A DNA stretch of 64,000 nt from Cordia subcordata (lineage: Eukaryota; Streptophyta; Magnoliopsida; Boraginales; Cordiaceae). Below the pieces are notes generated by a model. It ran no database searches. It saw only the letters and a program-made list of their open reading frames with translations, and had not been told where the DNA came from. Below are positions 1-12,405 of this stretch, piece after piece; the first letter of the stretch is position 1; the number at the start of each line of letters is the position of its first letter. Made by a program: the position numbers and the translations under genes. The stretch lies in contig JAPTOF010000010.1 of the NCBI GenBank assembly GCA_028554755.1, forward strand, positions 2,588,001 through 2,652,000, given 5' to 3'.

Positions 1-96
1 AGCATTCAGGTTTTTTCTACGAGGGCAGAGTGCTTTTAAGTTATTATACTGAAATCTTGGCAGTAAAAATTTTGCATACTCACCTTCTCTGTGCAG

Positions 97-620
97 ACAA
101 CGAGGAAGACATCCTTCTCCAGGGAATTAACAGCTTCAGAGCTTCCGTGAACTTGAGTACTTTAACCGAGAATGACAAAGCAGAGTGCCTCGCCGATGAA
201 ATCGTAGACCAGTTCAACGATCAACCCTGCAGGAGCGCTCCAAGTTCTTATCCTGCACCAGGCTCTCAACCTCAAATCCTGAGTTATCGCAGATTTCTTG
301 CAAAATGTGAAGTCAATGTCGCCACGACAAGGGACGGGGTTATACTACCTGTTTGTGTTCCCAACCTAGCCCCAAACCTTGTTCTTTCCAACTATACAAC
401 ATCACTACAGTACTCACGGTACCTCAGAGACACGAAGTTTACTGGCATCGGAATTGGCACAGAAGATAACTGGATGGTTATTGTTTTGACTACAAACACA
501 ACAGGAGGAAGCTTTATAGCTTCTCAAAATGTTGGCTATGCCAATGTGGCTGCCAAGCTTGATCCAGTATACCACATGGTGGTTTTGCTTATTACTGGCT
601 TCTTGGTGATGCTACTGTGA
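97..620 (+). CDS. GPI-anchored protein, At5g19250/At3g06035-like (3' exon only)
   Basis: Last exon of a gene whose first exon, with the signal peptide, lies left of the window. The exon opens after a polypyrimidine tract and AG at 95-96; codons before it in the same frame are intron. It encodes about 174 residues beginning at the DNEEDILLQGINSFRAS segment and matches, from memory, the plant family of small secreted GPI-anchored proteins of unknown biochemical role. Visible hallmarks are four cysteines (in AECLAD, QPCRS, AKCEV and LPVCVPN), the stretch FTGIGIGTEDNW, several N-X-S/T sites, and a hydrophobic C-terminal tail of about 15 residues (MVVLLITGFLVMLL) as expected of a GPI-attachment signal. 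The protein should sit on the outer face of the plasma membrane. It ends tail-to-tail with the carrier gene. Family is clear; function is not known. Confidence 0.85.
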
Positions 621-1393
621 ATTGTGCATGTGTAAATGTTTTCTTGAGAGCATATCTGTTGGTTTCTTTTCTATGTAATATTGCTTTGAGGATGTGATCA
701 GTGTGTGTATCATTCTGCTGCAGAGTTGCGAAGTTGTCAATGTACATTGAGTGAAAAATAATGGACCACGTTGTCATCATATTCCTTATACAACCTTCTT
801 CCCTTTTTTGGTATATTTGAACAGTAATTTCTAAAGAAACGAAAACTTGGTTGCTTTTTGTGTTTTAATTCCTGTTTTCCACTTAATATCAGGTCCTTGT
901 TCAGAAACTGTTAGATGAAAATGCACGAGAGCCCTATAAAGTATGTATCCACCACGACAAATAGGAAAACTGCAGAGGGTTTCATTAGTGTTGTCAAGAA
1001 TAGATTCACCCCGAGAATCCTGACAACTTATCTTGAGCTTGTGATCAGCAAGGGCCCGATCAAATCATATGGAGAATGTCGGACCTCTTTATTGAAGATT
1101 TCCAGAATACGTGAACAATTGTACAGATCATTGTAGGCTGTAGAATGAATATCATTACAACATCACCCCCAACTCGATACCAACAAGTGAGGGGGGAGGA
1201 ACGGGGGGAAAAAAGAAAGAAGCTCAATAAGTTCCACTGTCCGGGACTTTTAACGGGACTTCTTGACTCCACTGTCCCGGACTTTCAACCGGACTTCTTG
1301 TCCTTTAATGTCTAGTCTGAGGCTTCCTACATCATGAACATGGATTCAGACCCCCACAAGGGATTAATTCCAAGAATTTTAACCCGATGACTG
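621..1393. other. 3' flanks of two convergent genes
   Basis: Holds the 3'UTRs of the GPI-anchored gene (+) and the carrier gene (-). A 73-codon open frame at 915-1136 has no recognisable protein character. The only structure is a tandem duplication at 1233-1302. Confidence 0.6.
1233..1302. repeat. 35-bp tandem duplication
   Basis: Two adjacent 35-base units (1233-1267 and 1268-1302), each starting tccactgtcc and ending ggacttcttg plus two or three bases, differing at about five sites. It lies about 90 bases beyond the carrier stop codon, probably in or just past its 3'UTR. Confidence 0.8.
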
Positions 1394-4300
1394 TCAGGAG
1401 CTCTTTAACCTGGCTCTGGTCGACAGTAAGTACTTTCTCAGTGCAAGCATTAGGACCCATGTGGTCTTCGTGATCTTCTCTTTTACCATCAAAAGCAGTG
1501 CTGAGCTCAGAACGGTCTTCAGGATCTGAGCTTGCAGCCCTTTGAAGAAACCAAGCCAGCCTTCCCTTTGCCAAATGGTGTTGAGTGCACCAGTAATTGT
1601 TCTCCGCAATTTTAATTGAACCTCATCCTTCAGATCTTCTTCTGTCTCAGCAGATTGTATCATGACCTTACACCTGCCAGCAGTTCACATCTCACTTTAT
1701 TGCATATCACTGAACCCAATATGAAATATTAATCTATATATGGTAATCCAATTCAAATTCTTTTTTAACCCAATAATAGAACTACAAAATTTGAACTGAA
1801 ATATCATAAAGAAAAACTTTCAAGTGCTGTATGGTTCGGTTCCTTGAAGAACCGATTAAACAAAAAACAAAGGATAAGAGAAAGCTAATTCCTGACGGAA
1901 AATGGGAAAAGACAATTACCTTATTGCTGGGTACGTTAAGCAAGTCGCAATACACTTTGAGACTGCACCTAGAAGAAATGCGTTAAAAGCAGAAAGAGAT
2001 TCTGGAGCAGATTTCGTGCCCTTTCTGTTGCTCAGCTTTGCCTTCAGTAGTCTTTGCTTTAGCTGATCAAATGCTGTGTACTGCATAAAATTGAACTTCT
2101 TATCAAGATTTGATCATTAAATACCAAAGAAATGTGCCTATTTAAGTAAAAGACTAAAATGGACTTAGTCCAGGAAATAACATTTTGCACAGATGAACAG
2201 CACAAGAAACAAAAAGAGTGGAACAGTAAATGATAAATTATGCACCTGGATCGTTGGGTTCGAAGTAAGGAGGAGTGAGATGCCTAGACCATCAAATGCT
2301 TCACCCCAAGTGCCCTCTGAGAGGGTTTCCCACAGCCCTTTGGATTTTCCAAAATCACTTGTTTGCATTCTCGATGAAGCAGTATCCAGGGGCTGAAACC
2401 ATAATTTCAAAAGTAGAAGCAAGAAGATCAACAATTTTAGTACTAAGCTGGCAGGAGGTTGGGGGGTCGGTGTTTGAAGAATAGACAGATAAAGGGTCAT
2501 ACAAAGACCACAATGGAACAAGGGAAGATCTAATAGGGAAAAACCATCCATAAAAGTGCAAATAACAAACACAAAATTCAAATCCTTTTAAGTATATCGA
2601 GATTTTCTTTCCTAGAAATTGTCTTACTTATCAAGATTACAGTCATTGACCTCACAAAGACTCCATTAAAAGACTAAGACAGATTTGTTTTTCCTTCTTG
2701 AGGTTGCCTCCCTCTTTTTTTTTTTTTTTTTTTTTTTTTTGGGGGTGATTTTGTGATTTTGTGCTCAACTAGTGGAAAGATGAATGCGAATATTTTGATG
2801 CAAGTACATTATCATATTTACCCTACCACAAAGCCACACTACTTTATGGTCTTCTTCTTCAAGTAGTCATAAAACAACATCATGGCAATTAAAGTATGAC
2901 CTAGAACATTGATCTAGGACATAAACTACAAATGTCAACTGTTCCAATAGCAATGTCAATATACTGTATAGGCACACCAGAACTAGAAAGCAGCCCCGGT
3001 TTCAAAATCATCTGCACAAGAATTAATCGACTTGTAGCCCACCTGAGTCAGTATGATGGTACACAACCCGGTAGCTGTAGCAACAACTAAGTTAGCTTTT
3101 GTGCCGATGGATTTAGCTCTGCTTTTCTTCAAGTACAACTGCTTAAAGAAGCTGTATCCATAGAAGTAGATAAATGAAGATATAAAGGATTGCACGTTCT
3201 TTGTCCCTAACCCTTGGTACAGTGAAAGTATCTGACGAGTAGATATTGCTTCCCAAAGGACATCAGAAATGTTCCTGTGAGAGGGGTGAAAATAATTAAT
3301 GTAAATAACTACTCCACATTAGCGGCACAAGTATATCATAAAGAGGCAATAAGTCACAAATCACAGTCTAAGTAGTCAATCCAAGAGAGCAAAAGACGTT
3401 CATACCTAACAATTATGCGTCAAGCCAAACATCAACTTTTGTTGATATTTCCTCACCAGATAAGAACATGCAGTAATTCAAGATAAGGGCTATCGGTGAT
3501 TTTGGCCTCAAGTAACCTTCACATAGATTGGGGATCAAGGGATAGCTCAAGTGGTTGAGACTATCCCTTAGGAGTGAGGTCATGGGTTCATACCCCATGG
3601 AGGTGGGGACTCTTTATAAAATAAAAAAAAAAGACAACCTTCACATAGATTATATCAACCCTCTACCAGGATAAACAAACAACTAAAGCTTAGCTGAAAC
3701 ACGTCTAACCTACCATTGTAGCATAGAATACTTACTCTAAAGTCAAGCTTGAGTAAGCGTAAAAAATGCCTTACTCAACCACTTTCCCTCCAATGTTCAC
3801 ATTCATTTTCAGTAATTAATAAAACTTATCCGTGATTTGCAAATATGAATATTGGAAGAAAGGTGTAAAATGTAACAAAATGAGGATTCATGGAAATATA
3901 GAGGAAATCAACACATCAAACACTTCACCTCATAAATCAAGAGCTTTATTAAGCTTACAAGATGTTCCAAACATAGGAGATTTAATAGAAAAATATCTTG
4001 ATGGAACCACTCAAGTCACGGTTAAATTTCATTCATCCAATGCAGATACGAAAAGCATTTGCAAACAAAGAAAAAGGCACTTATTTTGATTTGATTAATG
4101 GTGTACTGCCACACATCATTGCCGCATATTTTTCAAAAAAGTGAAAAAAAAAAAAAAAAAAAACACTTTAGCTTGGAATCTGAATCAAATAGATGTGTTT
4201 TCACAAAATTCTACTCTCTCTGACCAAGATTTCTTAAAAACACACTAATAAACTTTCTAACACAATCATGATATTCCAAGAACAAACTAAAATAATTGGA

Positions 4301-4798
4301 GAGCTATTAGAAAATTAACGCAAGATTACCATTTCAAGTCAAAGCTCTTATCTTTTCCACAAATATGATAAACTAATTGTTCAACTCCAGTAACACCAAA
4401 CTCCCCACCCACCAAATAAAAAATAAAAAATATAAACTAGAACTGAAAACATCTTCCACATGTGCATATCAAGATTATGCAAGAATTATAGTTAAGCTAA
4501 CATATTAAATTATTATGACACACCACGTCATCATCCTACAGAACTCCGAGGAAGAAAAAATATATATATCTGGTAAAAGTAATACAAAGATGGGGCCTAG
4601 CAAAGAAAAATATCCAAATATAATTTAGAAAAATGAAAAAAAATAAATAAATTACCTGTATTTGCGTTGACCATGAGCTCTAGCTTCAGCTTGGTACTTG
4701 GACTTGCAAGTGTCCAAAGGGTAAATTACGGTGGTGCTCACTAGTGAACCCACTGCACCTGCTGTTGCTTCCACTAAAGCTTCCATATTAAACGCCAT
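1394..4798 (-). CDS. PNC: Peroxisomal adenine nucleotide carrier (PNC1/PNC2-like)
   Basis: Complete five-exon gene on the minus strand: exons 4798-4656, 3274-3043, 2392-2246, 2080-1920 and 1673-1394, all GT-AG and in phase, giving 320 aa; Arabidopsis PNC1 is, as I recall, 322. The protein is a mitochondrial-carrier-family member that in Arabidopsis exchanges ATP for ADP/AMP across the peroxisomal membrane, feeding fatty-acid activation and beta-oxidation. Carrier signatures are visible at the end of the first helix of repeat 1 (YPLDTCKSK, exon 1) and repeat 2 (PLDTASSR, exon 3); repeat 3 has the divergent YPAIRCKV at the exon 4/5 join, which PNC proteins share. Other family blocks are [29 protein letters not shown] and [21 protein letters not shown]. 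The start chosen is the first ATG ([18 protein letters not shown]); a second in-frame Met lies four codons later. The predicted 5' leader contains a GA microsatellite. Intron 1 carries a SINE. Confidence 0.93.
3514..3651 (+). mobile_element. tRNA-derived SINE with 16-bp target-site duplication
   Basis: A 106-base element (3530-3635) inside intron 1 of the carrier gene, inserted antisense to the gene. It has a tRNA-like A box (tagctcaagtggttgaga) and B box (ggtcatgggttcataccc), an internal pol III promoter layout, and an A-rich tail (ataaaaaaaaaa). It is flanked by perfect direct repeats aaccttcacatagatt at 3514-3529 and 3636-3651, the signature of L1-type target-primed insertion. The perfect repeat suggests a fairly recent insertion. 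Confidence 0.9.
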
Positions 4799-6249
4799 GA
4801 CAACACAAAAAAAAAAAAGTAATGGTTCAAAAATTCAGCTGAATATAAATAACTCTTTAAAGAACTTAAAGAACAGAGAATGTTTTATGCGTTGGTCCTT
4901 TTGTTGCGTAAAAGAAATGTGGAGAGAGAGAGAGAGAGAGAGGAGAGTTTGATTTGGTTCTGGTTTTGGGTTTGGCTTCTTGATGGTGATGTGGTGGGGC
5001 AAGAGGGGAGGTGACACATGCCCAACCTCTGCTGCAAAACACTTTGGCATTGGGATTTGGAAACGTCAGAAAATTGGCTTTCCCTAAGTGGATAAAGGTT
5101 TTCTTTTTTGTTTATTAAATTTGTAACGATTCACGCGCAATTACGAATAATAATATTAAACTTAATTAACTAATTCAGAATATTGGGATTCACCATTACA
5201 TAAGATTTGCGAAGTTAAGTTATTATAAATTATTCTCCTAAATATAATTTACAGATTTGATAACAAATTATAGCCATCAATTATCTCCCGAAATCATTTG
5301 ATTGAAGGGCCTTTACTCGTATTAAAATTTTGTTGGGAGATAATAAATGTAAGATTACATTCCTTAGAATAGTGTGTCTCTAAATCTTTGGCCCCGTCTG
5401 AAAGGAAAAATTCACATAAAATCGGTACGCAGTGAAGCATCATAGAATTGATTAGTGGAATTGCCAAAGGTTAAGAGAAGCACCAAATAAGTAAAGTCAA
5501 ACACCCTCTAAGAGTGTGTTTGGTGGCGCTTAATTTGGCATTTATAATATCCAAAATAGAAGTAGTTTCTTTTTTACTTCTTATAAAAAAAATACTTATA
5601 AATACTTAAAATCACAATTTGAGATTGTTTATTGAGTTAAGCTTAAATATTATTTGAAGCTTAGTTTGGTTGAGGTGGTTGTAATTTTATTTTTACGAAG
5701 ATAACATTTGTAAAAGAATAATTTTCACGCTTCACTTTAGTAACTTTATTTGGAAGCTAGAAGCAAATTTGCTCGTGTAAGGTTTTTCAAAAAATTTTTG
5801 GTTTCTATTTGAGACAATTCAAGAGGAAATTTCATATTCTTTTTATAAACTATTTTCACAAAAATATTTTTACCTCCGTTGTAATATTCTTAGGTTATTA
5901 GTAAGACTAAAATATTTTAAATTGTTTAATGATTCATTATTATCGCATTATTAATTTATAAATATTATATCTTGTTAATAATCCGCTCATTGTACCACAA
6001 ATAAAAAGTATTGATACGAGAATATCCTATCTAATTTCAAATACTAAATTCCAATTTCAAATGCCAAATTATTTTACTTTTGAATAAAAATTTTTCTCTT
6101 TCCTCCTCTGTCTCCTTGTATTTCACACTCCACTGAGCTCAAACCAGCTCAGTGAAAAATCTACAAAATTTCCTTATTCAACCTGAAAATTTTTAATTTA
6201 ATTACATTTTTGGCCCTAAAAGTGCAGAACCTTATCAGTTGGCCGGTCG
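4799..6249. other. Divergent intergenic region upstream of the carrier gene
   Basis: Holds the carrier's 5'UTR and promoter (minus strand), with a GA run of about 22 bases at 4921-4943. AT-rich sequence follows. At 5512 a segment begins agagtgtgtttggtggcg, resembling the terminus of a hAT-like MITE, but I could not find a matching right end. No gene seen. Confidence 0.5.
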
Positions 6250-9200
6250 TTAGTCTTCAAGCCATCCGGCGAGTCGGAGAACGGCTTCCTGGAGAAGATT
6301 GCTGCGAGCTTTTGATAATCGAGAATTGGAATCTTCTCGTAGACGGCGATCGGTAAATGCGAGCAGCTAGACTGAAAAAGGACGGCTCGCCACCGATTCA
6401 GTGACAGAAAGGGGAATTGATTGGGTGCGGCGCCTTTGGTAGAACTTATATGGGGATAATTTCCGAGTCTGGTGAATTACTCGAAGTGGTGAATTTTTAA
6501 TTTAATTTTTTTATTTATCTTATTTTTGAATATAAGGATATGTTTAAGTCTGCATTCTGGAGATATTTATTAATTTAGTGTAATTTGTTGTGTTATGTGT
6601 GTGTGTAATGAGATTGTAATTTGTGATTTTTTGGTTCTGATTTTTTTCTTCTTTATGTTAATGCAGGTATCCATACTGGCTAACAGTGCTTCAAGGGAGC
6701 TAAGACAGGTAATGAATCAGAATTTAGCTATTTTTCTGAGTTAAATGTTCTCCTTTTGCACATAAACAACAGTTTAATTGGTCCGAAATTGTGGTTTAGT
6801 GTGAATTTTTTCTCAAAATACGGTCTTTTGGGCATAAAGTTTACGGCTTTGGTTTTCTAGCTAGCAAAGCTCTCATCTTTGCTTCATATTTATGGGGTTT
6901 AACAACGTGCAATTAGCAAGCTTTCTATAAGTAGAAAATTTGTCCTTTTCTTTTTCTCTGTCTCTGAGTCTGTGAGTATATATATTTGTGTGTGTGTGTG
7001 TGTGTGTATGGGGAGGTTAAGGTAAATTTTCGCGCAAATGGATTCAGTGATTAAATGTTGCTAGAAGTAGACATCTCTTTCTACGTTGTGCTCTGGAGTA
7101 GTAATGCACCCATTTCATTCAGGAAATGTACATTCTTCTTGATAATAGAGGGTGTATTAAAATTGCAGATTTTGGTGCATCAGGAAAGTTGTAGAATTGG
7201 TACAAATAGACTTCGATTTCATCTAGCTTTCTGATCCTTTCCTAGTTTCTGCCACAAGATTTTGTTGTAATTGCAGTACTTGTGGTGCTGCAGGCCACCA
7301 TGACTGGTGCCAAGACAATGAAGGTTACCCCATACTTGATGGCTTCTGAAGTTATCCTCCAAACTAGGCTTAGCTTGTGAGCCAAAAAAAACTGATAATC
7401 TCTTGTTAATTATATTTCATAACTTCTCTTCAATTCATTGTCTGGATTTGTTTGCTGGTGTAGGAAATCTAGAACTAGATAAGTAATCCTGAGTGTACAA
7501 TAAAAGATCGAAATCTATTGCACAAGCCACAAGTCATTGAAGAACTACTTCTTGCCATTTCATTTTGAGTAGATCTGATATCTTTCTTCCTTCAAGTTCT
7601 AGGCAGCTTCTCAAACTTCTTTAGCTGATGTTGGTGCAAAAGCTTAGAACTAGAACCTAATGTTTCTAGGTTTCCCTGGAGTATTTTCAACTTAGGTGAA
7701 TCTTTTCTCCATGTTTTCTTCAGGTATTGTTTTTAACCTGTGCCCATGTGGTTGACCTATTCTTATGCATGATTATAAGTTCTATTAGTTAATGTTGGCC
7801 ATGTGGTGTAGCGAGCTCTGCAAATCCTGAGTCAATACGACTCCAGACTCGAGCTTCGTTCACGATTGGATGAGCTAAAATATCGGGACCCAAATACAAT
7901 TCACTTAGGATGCTTGCAAGCGTTAACATTATGCCATACTTGGCCTCTTTAACCTTCAGATTTTACATTTATATATACATGATAAGAGTTAAAATTGAAC
8001 AACATATACTCGGCTCCACAAGCAAGCCGTTCAAGCTGAGCATTATTCTGCTTGGAATCGGTTTGAGAAGTAGTAGAACAGCTCGAGCTCCATTGAAGCA
8101 TGACAGAAAACAGAGATCGAGTTGTGCTTCAGTTGCTTGCATAGCTTCTGACATAGGTTGCCTCACGACAACTTCTACTATGCCATGTTTCTTATATTTT
8201 AGGTGTTTGCATGTTTTTCTTCCACCTAAGAGCAATTCTATTTTTCCCATAACTAATTTGGTTACATGGCTCTAATAATTTTATCACTGAACTAGCTCTG
8301 CTGATTTATGGAGTGGATGCACTGTCATTGAGATGTCTACTGGAAAGCCTCCTTCAAGTCTGCAGGATCAAGAGGTATATTCCTTCTCTGCATGCTATTA
8401 CCAATTGCAGTAAGTTTTGAAAAGTTGGCCTTAAAAGCTTGTGCTCAGATATATTTTGGTTTCTTCATACACTAACAGTTGATGACTTTTCTAGGTTGCT
8501 GCCCTCTTCCACATAGACACAACTAAATCTCATCCTCCTATCCTTGGAAATATCTCTCAGGGGAGGCAAAGGACTTCTTATTGAAATGTCTACAAGAGTA
8601 TGACGAGTTATATGATTTATGGTTTGCTTTTCTTCTGTATCCGATGAGCCCTTCCATATACGGTTGGAGACCTCTGTGATTCCCATGAGCCTATCCAACT
8701 GGGTTCTCTATCAATTTTTCCTAGATCTAAAGTTTTACCTGTCCCCTCTTCTTTCAAAATCTCATGCTAACGTCAACTTGGTACAGGGAACCAAATTTCG
8801 GGCCTGCTGCACCAGAGTTGCTGCAGGTAGTGTTGCGATACTGTCTTAATGATATGAAATTAAGCTTATCGAGTCTTCCTTCTCCTGAAGTAGATTTGCT
8901 TCTGCTTTTTAGCTGTAATTCATGGGGGCTTGTGATTCTTGGTGTTGGTACTATTCTTTGTTGATCGCCTGCCGCAGCCTTTGGTTACTGGAGAATGCAA
9001 GGGAATTCCTCCTGTTTATCAGACTTCAACTATGGTCAGCTGTGCTTTATGCATTTTTAGTTTCTCAAATTAAGCTCCTTTTCGCCATCCTTTTTGCTTA
9101 TAAATGTGACACAAAAATTTGCAGGACCGTTCTGGAAACCATACAGTAGAATGGGGGAGGGAAATTAGGAAGTCATAAGCATTTTCTCTTTTACTGGTCT

Positions 9201-11496
9201 GGATGTCAATTATTATATTCTCAAGAACGGATTGTAAAGATGACCTTAGGATATATTATGGTGGCAGAATAAATTATGACACAAGGACAACTTGCAATGG
9301 TTTGAAGGATCTTTGTGAGGTGGATGCTAGGAACATAGTCACAAGATTCGTCAAAACCCCTAGGAACTGAGTACCAGTCCCCACGGGCAGATACGCAGTA
9401 CATTTACGTACCGAAACACTATGATTCACATTCTAGTTCACTAAAGTTGGTAACTCGAACAATATACAGATTTTACCCAAAATAAAGATGAAAAAGAACA
9501 GAAAATTCAAATTTCTACAAGATTTGGATGTAAGAGTTGAACATTATCTAAAGTTAATATGCACAGAGATTAGGCATACCGGAGATGAAGTGTGAGAAAA
9601 TTATATAAAGTTATTGGAAAATTATATTGCCTATTATATTTGGATTCTGGATTTTGGAATTTAAATTAAATTTTGGAGCAAATTGATTTGGGAGATTAGT
9701 AAGCAAAATAAATCATAGAAAAACTAATAATTAAAAAAAAAAAAAAACCGTACAAGGAACCCAGTTAGCATACTGAAGTATATCCCTCGTACCTTATAAA
9801 CTACTAAGCCACATACCTCATATCCGAACTTGTACCGCAACTCAAAACGTATCGCGAATCTAGTGACTATGGCTATGAAGTTCTCAAACATGAATCATGA
9901 GAAGTATCCAGAGAAAGGTTGTCTTTGGTAATCCAGCAACTTTGATGATAATGAATGTCAAATAGATGGCAAAGACGACCTCATAGTTGGTGCTGCACCG
10001 AAGCTTGGTTCTATTCTACTGTCTGATGATTTTAACAAGGTAGCAAATGATCTTCATGTCCATTAAAATTATGATCTTAGCATAAATGGAATACTATCAG
10101 ATGTTAGGAATCAATAAAATGTTCTGCCTGTGTTTCTGTCCCAGAGTTTTAGGTCCCATATGTGAACCCAATGATGATGGTTGGCCCTGCAAGTTTGATT
10201 AGAATCCAGAGTTGGAGAATAAGGAAAAACCATTTCTCCAGTGAGGGTAGTGATATTGTCAGAATGTCTAGTAAGGGGAACGCTTTCACATCACCAAGTG
10301 ACCAGAATGCAGCTGAAGATGATGATGAAGCAATGGAATTGAAGATAAGGGCTTCCCTGGATGACAAGGTGTGAATGCCACCAATGTTGGTCCTTTTTCT
10401 CTGTATAAGCACCCATAAATTATCCTTTTCTGCTCACAAAGTTTATCCTCTGTATATATGGCAAGTATTTACTGAAGATCTTTTTTTAATTTACTATGTT
10501 GATCAACTATATGCTCTAGATCTGAAGGAGTGGCAGACTCCTGTCTACATGAAGAATTTTTCAATTCATTAACTGCTGCTGGTTTTCCATGTCCTCTAGG
10601 GGGAAACAAGTAGAGCATATCAACTAATTTGAAACTGCGTCCTCAAAGCAAGTCACTGAAATCGAGTACTTAGCCAAAGGCTTTCTTTTGATGTTGAAAC
10701 AATGTGTACTTAAAATTATCAACTTCGAATCTAAAATGCATTTTGACACATTAAATTGAGTCATGATTTCTTAAATCTGTCATGGCATTATTGCTGCTTC
10801 GGCTTTGCAAAAGGTGCTGACATTATATTATGATTGATAATTTTAAGATGTTAGGAGCATGATATTGTGTGGTTATTGGCTGAAATTAGTAATTGTTACA
10901 AAAGTTTTGGAGGAGATGGAATATAAGTTACGACCATGTTGTTAAAAGAGCATGAGATCGCATTATGCTTAGTGGAATTAATGTGATAAAGCTATTATTA
11001 TCTGGTCATGTATTGCTCCAAACAATGTGCTTCTTTGGGGAGTCCATCATATTGTATTACCATTGAATTTCTTGTCAAGTCCCTCTTGCTTCTGGAAAAG
11101 TTCTGTAAAATGCACGGTGTAGTGCCATTGTTTGGGTTAAAATGTGTTTATTTCATTTGCTGTTATGATTGTTAGATGACAAGATTTTTCTAGGTGCATG
11201 GTTTTTGTCCATGCTATTGACAATTGGGTGATTGAAATTTTAGATCACAGAGATGATGAGGCAGATGGGTGGAGTCGACATCATCTCCCAATAATCGAAC
11301 TGCGGATCAACACAGAATAACCAAGGTTTATTTCTCCAGGGAAATAAGCATGTCCTTTGTGCTTCATGAATTATAATGAGGCAGACGGGTGGAGCCAAGA
11401 CATCATCTCCCAATTATCGAATAATGGATTGACACAGAGACGAGCAAGGCTTGTTTCGCCAGGGAAATAACTGTGTTCCTCAAGCTTAATGAAGTT
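6250..11496 (+). pseudogene. Decayed NPK1/ANP-type MAPKKK gene
   Basis: Exon-by-exon remains of a mitogen-activated protein kinase kinase kinase of the NPK1/ANP family, which acts in cytokinesis and stress signalling. In order: an exon 1 piece (6250-6350; VFKPSGESENGFLEKI then two stops, then SRIGIFS); 6667-6708 (VSILANSASRELRQ, with both splice sites kept); 7129-7194 (ILLDNRGCIKIADFGAS then a stop; DFG motif kept); 7294-7380 (ATMTGAKTMKVTPYLMAS, where the family has TPYWMAPEV); 8297-8374 (SADLWSGCTVIEMSTGKPP); 8495-8604 (VAALFHIDTTKSHPPI then a frame change into EAKDFLLKCLQE); 8784-8827 (EPNFGPAAPELLQ); 8973-9033 (PLVTGECKGIPPVYQ); 9870-10040; 10150-10370 (acidic AAEDDDEAMELKIRASLDDK with stops around it); 10525-10580; and 11256-11496. 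The region from the P-loop to the catalytic loop is mostly missing, and stops and frameshifts occur in nearly every block. It cannot encode a kinase. Exon order and some introns survive, so it is a decayed gene, not a retrocopy. Confidence 0.88.
11256..11495 (+). repeat. 120-bp tandem duplication in the MAPKKK relic
   Basis: Two diverged head-to-tail units (11256-11375 and 11376-11495), both starting atgaggcaga and containing catcatctcccaat and ccagggaaataa. They correspond to the C-terminal Ser/Pro-rich end of NPK1/ANP proteins (SSPNNR...ADQ...). I infer a local duplication after the gene lost function. Confidence 0.75.
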
Positions 11497-12405
11497 GTAA
11501 AGTCATAAATAGTTTGAACCAATTATGCATGGATTTTGGGACATGAACAAGAGAGAGTATGACTGCCAAGTGAAAGGAGGGGCCTTCTCTGCAGAGTTTT
11601 GACACGCTGACAGAGAGGACCAGTTGTCCGGATCAGTAGAGTGAAACATGCCAAGTACTGCAATGCTTCTAGGGTGAAACGGTGCACTTCATCCTCGTTC
11701 TGTACAGTCACAGGATGCGCGCTTCTGGTATTGAAAGTGCTAATCAATGATGTAGCATTCTAGCCGCCTGGACATTTCCGTCTATGCAACACAAGGTGGC
11801 CATCCTCATCCACCTATTGTTCTTACTATCGTTCACCAAAGAATGTATGCATAACATATCCATTTCAGTTTTCTGTGTATTAAGTTTAAGAATTTGTAAA
11901 TGAATGTTTTGTGTGGAAATATGTAATACCATGTGCCTACTTTAAAATTCTTCACAAAATTTGTCCTCCTTAACAAGTTGAATTTGCTACACACTGACCC
12001 TACTTCTAGCACATGGTTGCTAAAATTTTGCTCCGCGTCTGTACAGGATTTGCTTGGGAGAAGACTTACCAGCAGCCACCTTTTTGAAATGTTGCCATGT
12101 ATCACTTGTTACTACATTATTTATCTCAATCACTTTTCCGCTCTCATATGAGAAAGTCACGTTGTTATACTTGATTTGCTATCTCGGTGTATTATTATTA
12201 TCTCGGTGTACTAATATTGACGCGTGTCACTAATTTTTCAATTGTTGTCATTTTGAAAACATGTTCTATATCTAATACTTGTTTATATTTTTTGTCTTTT
12301 GCTATTTTACACTTCCTTATCATTTCAAATTTAGAGTATTCCAAGATTCTTGCTTATCATTGCACTCATGCGGCGATATATAAAATATATTACTAAAAAT
12401 GATAA
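11497..12405. other. Non-coding flank of the MAPKKK relic
   Basis: Probably the former 3' region of the MAPKKK relic, then AT-rich sequence. Short open frames on both strands show no family resemblance. Confidence 0.4.

Noticed and set aside
915..1136. 73-codon plus-strand open frame after the GPI-anchored gene
   Set aside because: No family resemblance, located in the 3' flank of two convergent genes, ordinary chance length.
3832..4089. 85-codon open frame in carrier intron 1
   Set aside because: Looks mildly protein-like but has no recognisable motif and lies inside an intron antisense to the gene.
7910..8275. 121-codon plus-strand frame within the MAPKKK relic
   Set aside because: Falls in former intron sequence of the relic and matches no part of a kinase.
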